Assembly (NCBI RefSeq): GCF_020184175.1
Contig: NC_065531.1
Coordinates: 83,794,604 to 83,858,603, forward strand
Source: Aphis gossypii
Taxonomy: Eukaryota > Arthropoda > Insecta > Hemiptera > Aphididae
Reading direction: 5' to 3'
DNA: 64,000 nucleotides
Shown here one piece after another: positions 1 through 11,700 of the stretch. How positions within the stretch are numbered: position 1 is the stretch's first letter; the number at the start of each line of letters is the position of its first letter. Both the position numbers and the translations under genes were made by a program. Below the pieces are notes generated by a model that was not told where the DNA came from, did no database searches, and saw only the letters and a list, made by a program, of their open reading frames with translations.

Positions 1-1
1 G

Positions 2-97
2 ATTAACCGGAGTGGTGGATTAGCCGAAGACGAGAAGGATTCTACTGTAAATCCAATTAAGTATACAAATATGCGAAAAAAAACATGCATGTTTTGA
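2..97 (+). CDS. possible 3' end of a gene cut by the window edge
   Basis: An open frame enters from the left edge and ends at TGA 95-97, giving a 31-residue tail with an acidic stretch (LAEDEKD) and a basic end. The first 60 bases are clearly richer in G+C than the following kilobase, and an AATAAA signal sits at 162-167, about 65 bases after the stop, as expected for a 3' end. The other two + frames are closed by early stops. The complementary strand has an acceptor-like TTTACAG just before this block and one open frame, but the peptide does not resemble the next Kelch segment expected from the gene at 1126-1529. No family recognised. Confidence 0.25.
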   Translation: MNRSGGLAEDEKDSTVNPIKYTNMRKKTCMF

Positions 98-1125
98 TTT
101 TAAAATAGTTGATACTTTATTGGTTATTATCGATGATGACATTGGACAATTCATTCTTTAGAATAAAGCTTCATAGCTGACCAAATATTATTTTAACAGA
201 TTTAAACCTACCTGGTATTAATTAAACATAAATGTTAACATTAAACTCATTAAAGTCATTACAATTCTGCTCAAAAATAAAATAATGTAAATTTTTTACT
301 TTTAAGATTTAAACCAGTTTGTCTGTAGAAACAATTATTAGGTAATAGTATGGAGATTTAAATTGTATTTAATTAATATTGAACTATGGTCATCTATTTA
401 TCAAGTCTTGTACATCATTTTAACAATTTATTAATCTATGCATATTTATTTAATGTTTTCAGTAGTGAATAAATAATTTCAATAACAATACCTATGTAAG
501 CTAAATGCAAAAATTATGATTTTAAGATGAATGCATTGTAAAATAGGTATGACATTTTTAATTAACATAACACCTTAAAATTAACCTTCCTAATTTAATT
601 CAAAATATATATACCGCTTATAAAAAGTGATAGAAACTATTATTTATTTGATAGGTACATAAAATCGTAGGTCTTGAAGAGGATATTACATTATCACGCC
701 TCAATGCTGCATATATTATTTGTCTTTTAAATGGACAACACGTCAAATTTATATTATGAAGATTTTTAAATATTAGTATTTAACAGGCATGATTAAAAAT
801 TAAAACACTGTCAAAAATCAATGAGATTTTAAGAGACTCGGTTATTTATCTTATTATTATGTTTAATAATAGATCAATTTATTTTAATATTTAAGTTAAT
901 AACATTAAATTGGAACAGCTAAATATACATTTTGGTATGTCGATATATGTTGTATGTTGATAAAATGGGGAAACAACACATGCGAGTATGACATCTTCTT
1001 AAAATTTTTTTAGTAATTAAGAAAAATATAAACATAATTTCAGTTAGGTACCTATCTATGTAATTATAATATTTGATCACCCAATATTTGTTTTCCTTTT
1101 AAAAATATTTAAAACAATCAATTAC
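98..1125. other. AT-rich stretch, no gene seen
   Basis: No credible coding exon on either strand. On the minus strand this is the second intron of the Kelch gene, whose later exons must lie beyond the left edge. AATAAA at 162-167 may be the poly(A) signal of the fragment at the edge. Confidence 0.5.
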
Positions 1126-1529
1126 TTGTGTTGAAACAGTACAGAGTGTTGCAAACTTCATTGTCATTACGTCCACCCCACAGGTAAATATTAGATTCAA
1201 GGGCAACGGCTGTGTGGCCATATCTTTGAAATGGAACACATGTGTAGTCTTGATCATCACTTAGCTCCAGTTTCCACCATTTCAATTTCTCTGGAATCAT
1301 AAAACCAGCAAAACATTAAATACATTTGGTATAATCTAAGTTCCAAGAGCACAAGACTAGATATTTAAAATATTTTACCAGTGTCTAGTACGTGTATGTC
1401 AATTGGTTTAAAGCTTTTATAGTCTACACCACTGCAGTAACCGCCAAAAGTGAAAATGCTTGTGCCAATTGCAACAGCAGCGTGGTTGACCCGTCGAGGG
1501 CCACCATACATGTGAACGGTCCAGTACAT
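1126..1529 (-). CDS. Klhdc3: Kelch domain protein, KLHDC3/Peas family (first two coding exons)
   Basis: Coding exons 1529-1379 and 1290-1126 (minus), split by an 88-base GT..AG intron after phase 1. The protein starts MYWTVHMYGGPRRVNHAAVA and continues with FTFGGYCSGVDYKSFKPID. Exon 2 gives WWKLEL, a RYGHTAVAL motif and LWGGRNDNEVCNTLYCF. These match the N-terminal two Kelch repeats of KLHDC3, with the GG doublets and the RYGH motif in order. ATG 1529-1527 is supported by an in-frame stop at 1568-1566 upstream. Exon 2 ends at a GTAATT donor in phase 1; the remaining Kelch blades are off the left edge. In vertebrates KLHDC3 is a substrate receptor of cullin-2 ubiquitin ligases recognising C-terminal glycine degrons; that role here is inferred from homology. 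Confidence 0.88.
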
Positions 1530-2039
1530 AGTGCTATCAGTGAGCCAATGGATTCCGTCGACACACTACTGGTTTTGTTCAAGGAGACAAATAAATGCAA
1601 TACACATATACCGACTTCGAACAACAATCGCTTCGTACCTTTATTCTTTTCCTTACACCCTGTTAATACGAAATGAGTGTTTGGAAATTTAATCGCGACT
1701 GACGATTTTGAGAACGGTTTGCTACAATAAATCGCTCAGTACAAAATGAAACTAGACTTTTTACCTACAACGAGTGAAAATAGGTACAAAGCATTGATTA
1801 AAAATTTCAATGACAATTACAATATTACAGTCTTTTCAGGGTACAACTTACTATACAAGTGTACAAGTAGTACAACTACAGTTGATTTAGGTAGGTACTT
1901 GCCGTCAACGAGATGTAAATACGCGATGTACGATAAGCTATGAAATAAATAATCAACAACGGCCAATGATAAAAACGGTAATAAAAGATGATGATGATAA
2001 TAATAAACAAAACAACAACAATAGTAAAGAGTGAACTAC

Positions 2040-2235
2040 AAATGTGCCGTTCCTGCGGTCTGTCGCAGTCCTTTTCTCGATAATGTCTGTGGTCTGTATG
2101 ACTGTATCACAATATTTGTCGACAACTAGAGTTTAGACCGCACTGGTGCACCAAGTACCGTAGGCGCCCGAGCCCAACGGGTCAGGCACCACAGGAAACA
2201 GTCTCACTGTCTCAGTGAGCGGCGAATGGGAAAGT
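2040..2235 (-). promoter_or_regulatory. G+C-rich patch, candidate Kelch-gene promoter/5' leader
   Basis: A 200-base block of mixed composition with CpG-containing words stands out in AT-rich surroundings about 0.5 kb upstream of the Kelch start codon. It contains short repeated CTGTCTCAGTGAG-type words. A promoter or untranslated first exon of the minus-strand gene is the simplest reading. No TATA box or initiator could be fixed. Confidence 0.3.
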
Positions 2236-2734
2236 AGTCGAAACTCGAAATAGTAATAATTAATCTCAATTATCTAAAATCAGTAATGAAAAAAATGAAA
2301 TTGATATTCCCGATAAGTGATGACGTCGACGTGTAAACAAACAGTATGAGTAAATTATAATAATATTATTTTCAAAGGGTGGGGAATATCGAATAATTCA
2401 ATAACTACTGTTGACTGTGAAAGAATTATTAACAACAGAGTCTAGACCAGTAGACCTATAAATAATAATAGTTATTAGACTATTATTTATTATCTACATT
2501 TGTACGTACATAAACATGTTTTATTTTTTATTATTCATATTTCATATTATATACAATCTATAAACATATACCTATTCTTTACAAAGTGCATAGGTAATAT
2601 GAATGATTCCCTTAATAAATAATCTCGAAAAAATAACCACGGTAAAAATAAACCTTGAACAATTTTTATTAAAAGAACCCAGAGATCACTGCTATTGCTG
2701 TATAGTAGGTGTCGAGTGAATCATGGCAGAGTAA

Positions 2735-2770
2735 TACCATTGATTATTATATTATGTATAATCAATGGTA
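2735..2770. repeat. 13-bp perfect inverted repeat (hairpin)
   Basis: Arms TACCATTGATTAT (2735-2747) and ATAATCAATGGTA (2758-2770) are exact reverse complements around a 10-base AT loop. It could be a miniature element, a hairpin in a leader transcript, or chance in AT-rich DNA. Confidence 0.6.
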
Positions 2771-3647
2771 ATAATTGCATAAATACAAATACTTGTATGT
2801 ATTTACTTTTGACCCCCAAAAGTACCAACTAGAATCTAAACTCAATTTTCAATCAAAAAACTCCCATTAAGTTGAAAATTGAAGAACTTACTGCTCCAAA
2901 ATGTGAAACAGCTTTATACACAATGATATCTCTATTAAAACAAAATAATGTTGTAAATTTAAACGATGTTTAAATTCTTTTGAAGCCACATTTTGACAAA
3001 TCGATATGTTATTCCCTCAAAAATATTATTCTCTACCTTTTTTGTAATGGGTGTTTTTACTCAAGATTACTTAAAAACGTAGAAAAAAGATTTTACGTAA
3101 ATATGTTTTGTCTATGTTGCGTATGGGCCAGAGAGAGAAAATAAATAGTGCGCTGGCCGCTGACATCCTCTTAATTAATTATTTTGGAAATTACCTAAGT
3201 AGTAAGTAATTTACATATTATCTACGGTTGAATGGCGAAGTGCATAGGTTCTTTGATAAAATAATGATTAATAATAATTTAATAAATAACTGCTTTCATT
3301 AAGTTTAATTTGGTTTCTACTACTAAAATTACTAAAATTGAATCATTTATATTATTTAAGTGTTAGGAGTGTTAACTGTTGTACGATTGTAACGATATTC
3401 TAAAAAGTTGTATTATATTTCTCTAGAACTTAGTTTAGTATTTTCAGAGTTGTACCCATTATTTTTTTTTTAGAGTATACTAAATCATCAAATACCAAAA
3501 TATAAACATTTAATACAATAAAAATATTTTTCTTATGGTTTATTGGACTATAGGAGTAAAGCCAGAAAAGAGCGTGTTAATAATAAGGAAAAAATTTTAA
3601 ATCGTACCTATACTTTATATATCCTCTTTATATTATACCCAGAGGGC

Positions 3648-3918
3648 CAGAGACGTATTCAGAAATTTGGCACTCGGGAACTATTTTTTTTACCTCCCTC
3701 CCACATAAAAAAAAAACTTATTTGACTTTTTCCACATAACGAATACGTCGGAGCTTACTTTTCAGCCACTACTCGTTATCCGTTATCCTTTTGGAACAAA
3801 AGTAAAAAAAAAAATATTAAAAATATACGTTATTTTTCATTTTCATTAACAGAAAATGGGTTGTGTAAAAATCTGATGCCATCCCTATACAAATGCTGCC
3901 CCCCTAAATACGTCACTG
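3648..3918. mobile_element. decayed short hAT-like element
   Basis: The left end reads CAGAGACGTATT and the right end is AAATACGTCACTG, giving imperfect terminal inverted repeats of the CAGTGRCGTA type seen in the better element at 4587-4854. The interior is pyrimidine-rich with C/G runs and has no coding capacity. No clear 8-bp target duplication remains, so the boundaries are approximate. Confidence 0.45.
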
Positions 3919-4586
3919 AATTCACTGATTATACCTCGTCAATCTTTACAAATAATAAATAGTAAAGAGTATGATTCTTTCAATCATAAATAATTGATGT
4001 AAATATGAGAAAATTACTTACTTATTTTAATTAATTTTGTTGATCCTTTTGTATACCTATGATTTGATTTGAGTAAGTATATGGCATGTGCAGTACACTT
4101 ATAATTTTTTTACTGAACATGTTCAGTGGAGCTTATTATCTTCTTGATGAATAAATAAAAATAAATAAATACATTTTGTAAAAATATCTTAAGAGTTAAA
4201 ACCACAAATCGATTGAGACTTGAAGCATATTATGCACAGTATACCCATAATATTGAAAAAAAATCTTGAGAGTATAATATGGCTTATACCTAATAATATT
4301 ATGTATTATGTATTATACCCTATGGGAACACCCTTGAGTAATCACAGTAATCACAGTCTGTGATCACTGATCAGAATAAATAAAGTAAAATATTAATTAT
4401 TTTATACATATATAGCCCACCAATCAAAATTTATTGTATACCTACCTATTATTTACCAATAATTTATAAAATAAATATTTTTTCAGGTATTCGCGTTTTT
4501 CTATAATTATTGTTGAGTATACGATCCAATGCATAGAAAAAGGATGCCCTTGTCTTGTATAAATTTAACTTAGGTATGTCTATAAC

Positions 4587-4854
4587 AAGTGGCGTATTTT
4601 CAACATTTTTCTGGGAGGTCCACAGTTTGTACATAATTAAATAATTTATATAAACTATGAGAACTATGTAGTATATACCTATTGCCTTTATCACACATTA
4701 TATTTAGCCGTAACTTGGAAACTGTCGTCAGAATACATAGAATACCATCATTTGCTATACTTATTACTTTACTATACTGCAGGGATATGAATAAGTTTTT
4801 TTTCTCTGGGGGGGGGGTCCAGTACCCCTGGATTACCCCCGTAATACGCCACTG
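4587..4854. mobile_element. non-autonomous hAT element with 8-bp target duplication
   Basis: The ends AAGTGGCGTA and TACGCCACTG are inverted repeats with one mismatch. The element is flanked by the same 8 bases, TCTATAAC, at 4579-4586 and 4855-4862. An 8-bp duplication and CAGTGGCG-type termini are hallmarks of hAT transposons. The 268-bp interior has a ten-G run near the right end and no transposase. Confidence 0.85.
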
Positions 4855-5635
4855 TCTATAACATTCTAAGAATTAGTATTTTTTTATGTATGTCTATTGT
4901 CTATAACACTAACATAAAACATTTGTCATGGCCCATAAGCATAGCCATATGCCCATATTTATGCACGGGCAAAATAGATATTTGTCATTTTGTCCTGGGC
5001 CCACCGGTGGCTATCACTAACGACACTAACTATGTAATATATTATTATTTTGTTGAAATAAAAATTTATTTTTTATTTTGTCCTGAGCCATGTAGGTATT
5101 TGGTAAATCAGGCTCTGCCCATAAGTTATTTTCCAGTATGTAATTTATTGCTACAGCACTATCAACTATCAAGTCTGTAGCACGCACTTATTTCTTATCA
5201 GTAAAGAAACAATAATATTTTGAATTGAGATTTTATTTCGTGGTACCTACCTAATAATAAAACTACAAAAAAGCGTCTAATTCTAATACTACATGGCTAC
5301 ATAATACATGTAGGTACCTATCTAAAGTATATTCTAAATAATAAATATGTATTTATATGAGTTGTAAAAACAGTTTTTTTTTGTTATACTAATTACTAAT
5401 ATTCTATTGTAGTTCTTAATCATATTATTTAATAGCTTGTATTTACGAGTTATGAGTGTTTTACGATAAGTACCTATGCGTTGATTTCGTTCTTAGATAC
5501 TTGAATTTATACATTTTACAGTGGACAGTTAGATAATATTCAAAAATCGCTTGCTAGCATTGCGGACATACACGATTGTTTTTCGACAAGTGTTTTAACA
5601 AAAATTATATACCTACGCTAGTTTAACTTAATTAC

Positions 5636-7733
5636 ATGACTGACGCCACTACAAAAATTCTCAAATTTAAAGGCGACAATATGGAGTTCAAGACAAGAGT
5701 GAAAACCGAAAGCGATATGGATGCATGGGAATCGTCTGAAGCGTATGACGTAAGTTTAAAGCCATATAACAAGTTTACTTACAGAGATTAAATTAAACGC
5801 AAATCTTAAAGAATTTTGAGTATTCATTTGCATATAGCATGTATTGCATGACACTATTTTTCTATAATAATTTGTAGCATTTGTTGTGTTAACGATGATC
5901 GACTCATCTTCTCTTATTGAGAGTGTCATGTTTATATGTCCTAAGTTCTCAAAATGAAATAATATATAAATTATATTATGTTATATCCTTTAAAGGTCGT
6001 TCTTACGATGTTTGTTAAGTATCTGATAACGCTAACCGGAAGAGAAATTGTTAACCGATAGAATTCTACTGGTTAGTCTTAACCAACACTTAACCGGACA
6101 TTGTAACTACGACCCTAACAGTGTTTATGAAATTTTAGTGAAGTTTTCAGTAAGTAGGTAATAAATTATATTTTCCAAAATGAAAAACCCATTGGAAAAA
6201 TTACAGAAAAATATGTATTTTGTATGGTGGTTTACAATTATTATATGATAAATAATTATTATTGCATGTTTAAATAGATTCTATTATATCTTATATAATC
6301 TCGTTCTATGTACGCTCGGGATTATAATAATTAAACTATATACATATTATATAGGTTTATACCTATATTTGGTTTTAGTTTCTACTATGTATATTCTCAA
6401 TGAACATATTGGTATTATATTAGGTATGCAGTTCAGTTTTTTTAAGCTGAGGATAATGTTTATTATTTACTTATAAGTTATTCATTAATTTATTTTAACC
6501 AGAGATATATAATTATAATAACAACATATAAATTGCCGTTTCTAGGATTATATTGGATTTATAGCAGCTATGAACAGATCTGTGTATGCCATACCATTAA
6601 ACAAGACTTTGACACAGTCTAATGTGATTTCTCAGTTATTAAATATATTAAACACAATTGATGATTGGATTACAGAAGTGGAACCATTGAAAGAGAGCTG
6701 TAGGTTTGGAAATAAAGCTTTTTCTACATTTTACAATTTGTTAAAAACGGTTAGATAATATTTGATTTGTAAATTGTATTTAATATCAAAGATTTATTTT
6801 AAATTATGTCTTTAGAGATTGCCTGAAGTATTGTGTAAAGAATTGTCATCAGTCGATCAACAAAACATTATTGAACTTACCGCTTATATTGTCGACAGCT
6901 TTGGTAATCCAACTCGTATTGATTATGGCACTGGACACGAAATGTCATTTTGTATGTTCTTGTGTGGTTTATACAAAGTAGACGTATTGAAACAAAGTGA
7001 CAGTAAAGCTACAGTCAATGTATTATTTTCAAGGTTAATTATTTATATTTATGTATGTTAATAGAGTTAAATAATTGTAAATTTGTTTATACTGTATTTA
7101 GATACTTAGAAATAGTTCGTAGATGTCAACTGAGGTATCAAATGGAACCAGCTGGAAGCCACGGTGCTTGGAGTTTAGATGACTACCAGTTTGTACCTTT
7201 TATTTGGGGTAGCGCACAACTAATCGGTAATACTATATCACTTTAATACTACTTAAGATTTTGAAAACTGAAATGATTATCATTTTTAGAAAACCCAGAT
7301 CTTAATCCAAATTTGTTCGTTGACGAAAAATGTGTACAACAGTTCAAATCAAAGTATATGTTCCTTGGGTGTATTGATTTCATAATGCAAGTAAAAAAAG
7401 GTTTGTTTCATGAACATTCTAACCAACTTTGGAATATAAGCGGGGTTCAAAGTTGGAATAAGATCAATGAAGGTCTAATTAAAATGTATAAGAAAGAGGT
7501 AATTTAACAATACATATTTTTATTATTTAATTTTTTTATTTAAGTGTTCATTAATCATTTATTACATTTCGTTTCAGGTGCTTGGAAAATTCCCTATCAT
7601 TCAACATGTACCTTTTGGAAATTTGTTTAAATTTAAACCATGTATAAACAAAAAACCCTTTGCTACACCATCGGTAATGAAAACTCCTGCACAGTCATTA
7701 TTGGAAAAACTAAAGAAAACCAACCAATCATAG
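5636..7733 (+). CDS. Ptpa: serine/threonine phosphatase 2A activator (PTPA)
   Basis: Six coding exons with consistent phases: 5636-5749, 6546-6749, 6816-7033, 7102-7226, 7290-7498 and 7578-7733, making 341 aa, close to the usual length of the family. The diagnostic PTPA core RIDYGTGHE is at residues 140-148. MEPAGSHGAWSLDDYQFVPF, with its WG(S)AQLIG continuation, and QVKKGLFHEHS follow in the expected order. PTPA is a cytosolic and nuclear ATP-dependent peptidyl-prolyl isomerase-like chaperone that helps load metals into the PP2A catalytic subunit. The start has an in-frame TAA 12 bases upstream. The C-terminus ends in a PFATPSVMKTPAQS segment with possible phosphorylation sites. The gene converges with the kinesin gene, their stops being about 1 kb apart. 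Intron 1 contains a small mobile element (5994-6115). Confidence 0.97.
5994..6115. mobile_element. 122-bp foldback MITE in PTPA intron 1, PIF/Harbinger-like
   Basis: The left part beginning AGGTCGTTCTTACGATGT pairs with the right part ending ACATTGTAACTACGACCC. The arms stay related for about 40 bases towards the centre, including GTTAAG/CTTAAC words. The trinucleotide TAA flanks both ends (5991-5993 and 6116-6118), which suits PIF/Harbinger target duplication. No coding capacity. Confidence 0.6.
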
Positions 7734-8715
7734 TTGATAAGTAAATTATTGTCAAATTTGTATAAATGTATTTTTATTTAATATGAATTATTTATCATCT
7801 ACTCGTATGTATTAAAATTGCCTACATTTTAATTTGTCATTGCTAATAGTTCTATAAAATCACCAACGCTATATGAAAACAATATTTAACTGTAATTGGT
7901 GGTTACTAATGAATATTTATGATGATGAATAATAAACAGATAATTGAACATTTATTATCAATTAATATTGATTATGAATTTTAAATAATTTATAAGTTGA
8001 TTAAATTTATGTTTGACCTTAGGTTGTCAAAATAAGTTTAATTTGTATCAATAATTACCTTTGTCAAAATCTTTTTCTAAAATTTCACATACAATCCCCA
8101 ATTGTGCATCAATACTGATTTATTTTATACTTAAAATGATGTAAGAAGTTATTAACTAAAAATAAAATTAATATATTGATTTAAGCCCTAAATGGTAAAA
8201 TAATTACAAATATTATAATTGATACATCATCAGAGTATGATTTTTTTAATTTTTTAACTTCTAATAAAATAGTATAAAAATAATAAGTACAATGTATTAA
8301 ATAAAATTAATTATATTCAAACCAATATTTTAGACTACAATGAATAAAAAAAAGGATAAATTAAATACATTCATATTGATATGCAAGTAACAAACATTTG
8401 CATACTATTTATTGATTATAAATACTACTATAGTATTACCATCGTAATTATAATCAATAATACTAGTAACATATAGATATTATATAGAACATAAATTAGT
8501 TAAAATTAATATGTTGTTTTATTAAAAATGTTAAATGCCAAAATGTCAAAAAACAAAAAAACATTTATATTATTTGCTTAGTTATGATTTAAATAATTTA
8601 AAAAAAAAAAAAAAATTAACAAAAAAAAGATCTCTTATTGTACAATTAAAAATAATTACGAAATTAGTTGAAATTATATATACATACACACGTTTATAAA
8701 TTGAGGACAAAAATA
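7734..8715. other. 3' spacer between convergent PTPA and kinesin genes
   Basis: AT-rich, with no exon. It should hold the 3' untranslated regions of both genes. A candidate PTPA poly(A) signal AATAAA lies at 7929-7934. On the other strand several TTTATT words lie below the kinesin stop. A loose inverted repeat (TATTGATTATAA with TTATAATCAATA, about 8408-8462) lies in the middle and could form a hairpin in either transcript. Confidence 0.5.
7929..7934 (+). terminator. candidate poly(A) signal of PTPA
   Basis: AATAAA about 195 bases after the PTPA stop codon. It is the first canonical hexamer seen on this strand after the stop. AT-richness makes chance matches likely. Confidence 0.35.
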
Positions 8716-11700
8716 TTATTGTTTACTGCGCAATTTTGTGACTTGAAATAATGCCCGAGCAGGAGAAATTACTGAATTCATGGAACTATCCTGTTAAAAA
8801 AAAAAAAAAATGTACAAACATTCATAATATCATATAAAATATCTTAATCTTACAGAAGGTATATTACTACTGTCAATTAATGGAGGTTTATTGTCAAACA
8901 ATTTGCGTTTGCGTGTACTAATTGGAATATTAGCTATAGCTTCATCCAACTTTTTGTCACAACTATCAGGAGTTCCTTCTATAATTAAAAAGTTATTAGG
9001 AACTATTATTGTTAAAATAAAATAAAAAATAGATAGTATGCTAGACTATTATATAGATTATCCTTTATTATTAATATTTACCTATCTTCAGTTTTTTCGA
9101 TTTCCTGAAACAAACAAACCAATAATTATTTTATTTTATTTTTATAAATTGTTTTTTAAAATTAAAAAATAAAATTTATCAGATATTAATTATATTTATA
9201 ACTTATTTAAGAAAGGAAAACTATTAAAATTTTCAAGACTATTATATAACATAAAATTTATTGTTAAAATTTTTATTTTGAATTGGCTTATTTAAAAATT
9301 TGATTTCTTAACAATTTTTCTTTTTAATAACACCCTTATACATTTTGAATAGAGAAATATGTAATTAGTGTTGTCCTCATAACATAAATACTTTCAAAAC
9401 ATGTAATTAATTATTATTATTATAGTTTACTTGATAGTTGACATTGGTGTCTTGTTTTTACATCTTCTCTGAGGTCTATGATCTGATTTTTCAAGCTAGA
9501 CAAAAAAAATTTAATTCATAACTTAACTTTAAAGACTAATATGACTATTAATTTTCTTACCATATTTTCTTTATCTTCTAATACATCGATGGTTTTTAAA
9601 GGCTATTAAATAAACAAAAAAAAAAAAAATAAAAATAAATAAAATTATATATATATATATATATATATTTAATTAATACAAGGCAATATTAGTTTACAAT
9701 ATTGACTTACTAATTGGATGTTGCTTAAAGTTGTTACAACACCTATACTTTTAGTTGATGGTCTTACACTTGCAGTTTTTAAATTATCAATTGTGGTTTG
9801 TAATTCATTAACTTTATTTTCATTATCCCTAGAATTAAAATAAATGTTATTAGAACAAAAAAAATCAGTATTTCCTGGGTGAACTTTTTTATTACTTGAG
9901 TTCATATTCTAATTTTTGTACATGTTCTTGAAGTTTTGCAATCTTTGAATCTTTATCTGAACAAAAAAGTAATAACTTAAATAAAATTAAAAAATTGTAC
10001 ATAAATAATGTATTATATTAACCTGTTAACTTTGAAAGCAGTAGAGACTCATTTGTATTGCTAGATTCTTCTGTGGCTTTTGACTAAAATTAAAAGTTAT
10101 AGATCAATCACTTATACAAGTACATTGAGGTCTAAATTACCATTTGTAAATATTGTTGTTTCAATGCTTGATATTGCTTTGCCATATTAGATTTTTCTTC
10201 ATTATATTTTTTATTCTTTGTTTTCAATTTCATTATGGTATTTTCCAAGCCAACGATTGTCTCCATTTTCTCATCCATGTATTTTAAAATTTTTTGTTCT
10301 GCCTAAAAATATTTAAAAGGTTAAATTTCTTATATGATAGCATAAATAATTAATTTGATGTTGTTGAAGGTATGCAACCAATAGGTACTGATCTAATAAA
10401 AAATCTTAGAAAAATTATTTAATAACACTATCTAGTAAACATTTATAACATTAAAATATTATGATTATAATATAAATATTTTGTATATTAAAATGTTCAG
10501 TATTTAGGCAATTATATAAACAAAAATATATATCTTACCACTTCAGTTATACGTTCTTCTTGAAGGAGTTCCATTTCTGTAATATAATTGTCTTTTGCTT
10601 CTAATGAACCAGTAAGTCGTTCGATTTCTAAATTCTAAAAAACAATCATTTGTAAAACTATTATTTTTATCATATAAATATAACATGGAGAGTGAACACA
10701 AACACAGTTTAATATTGTCTTTTTATTTTTTATTATAATTTATTCAAAATAGCTCTAAATTAGATTCATATTTTGATGGACTTATTTATTGAATTAATTT
10801 TTAAAATCTTTATTATTAGAAAATGTGGTTTTCATGGCTATTTTATTTAACAAAATAGGCCAAGGTCCAGAGCAAAACATTTAGTATACACATTGACTTA
10901 CAGATGTAATTATTTGTAATAACGTATAACAATTTAACATAACATATATAGCTAAAAGAAAAAAAATGGACAGAAATAGAGGGATTCTCTTTGGCTATCA
11001 GCATTTTCTTAAATATTTGTTTATTATATGAATAATTGAATAGAATGAAAATATGGAGTTTCATTAATCTCTTTCAGACAATTTTGACTAGCATAAATAC
11101 ACCTATCAGCTAGTGAAGATAACCTAAATTTAATTTTTTCCGGTTCATAATCATATATTATGATCTGTGAATATGAAATACTCTGTTAACAAAACTTAAA
11201 AATTTCCATTAAACTCATTCAATCTGGCTCCTAGAAATTACAGTATGAAGATCCAATATAATCACACTATACACCAAAATGTAAAACTTTTAATAGAGCT
11301 AACAAGTTAAATTCAGCACCAACTTTCTTTATAAAACTAAGTATTCTTTAGTAAGAGTAAAAAAGAGTCTTATAGCAAGGTTTTTCAATATAGTCATGGA
11401 AGTCAAATTCTGAATCAAATTTTGTGATATTAAGATCATTTAGTGTATTATATATCAAAAAACATGCCTTTTAAAAAGTAATTAAATCTAGTAAGATGAT
11501 GATATCTGTAGAAAGACATTTGTGTGTATTAAATTCTAAACCCAAATTATCAAATATGCAATTATTAATCAATATAGTACAATGTGTGTAAGCTAAAATT
11601 GGTTTTCAAATAGTTTATTTAAGTTAAATAATACTAGAATTTAAATATTAAAACATAAATATACATAAATGTAAATTCAAATTCTAGGATTGAATAAATT

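Larger units (their letters stand above)
1530..5635. other. intergenic region between the divergent Kelch and PTPA genes
   Basis: No coding exon was found. The stretch holds the likely Kelch promoter and 5' leader near 2040-2235, a strong hairpin at 2735-2770, and two hAT-like elements (3648-3918 and 4587-4854). The longer open frames here (for example near 1746, 3543 and 4890) have AT-driven composition and overlap repeats, so I do not call them genes. Confidence 0.5.

Noticed and set aside
1..48. Minus-strand exon candidate after TTTACAG at the left edge
   Set aside because: It is open in the required phase, but the peptide (IESFSSSANPPLRLI) does not match the Kelch segment expected next in KLHDC3.
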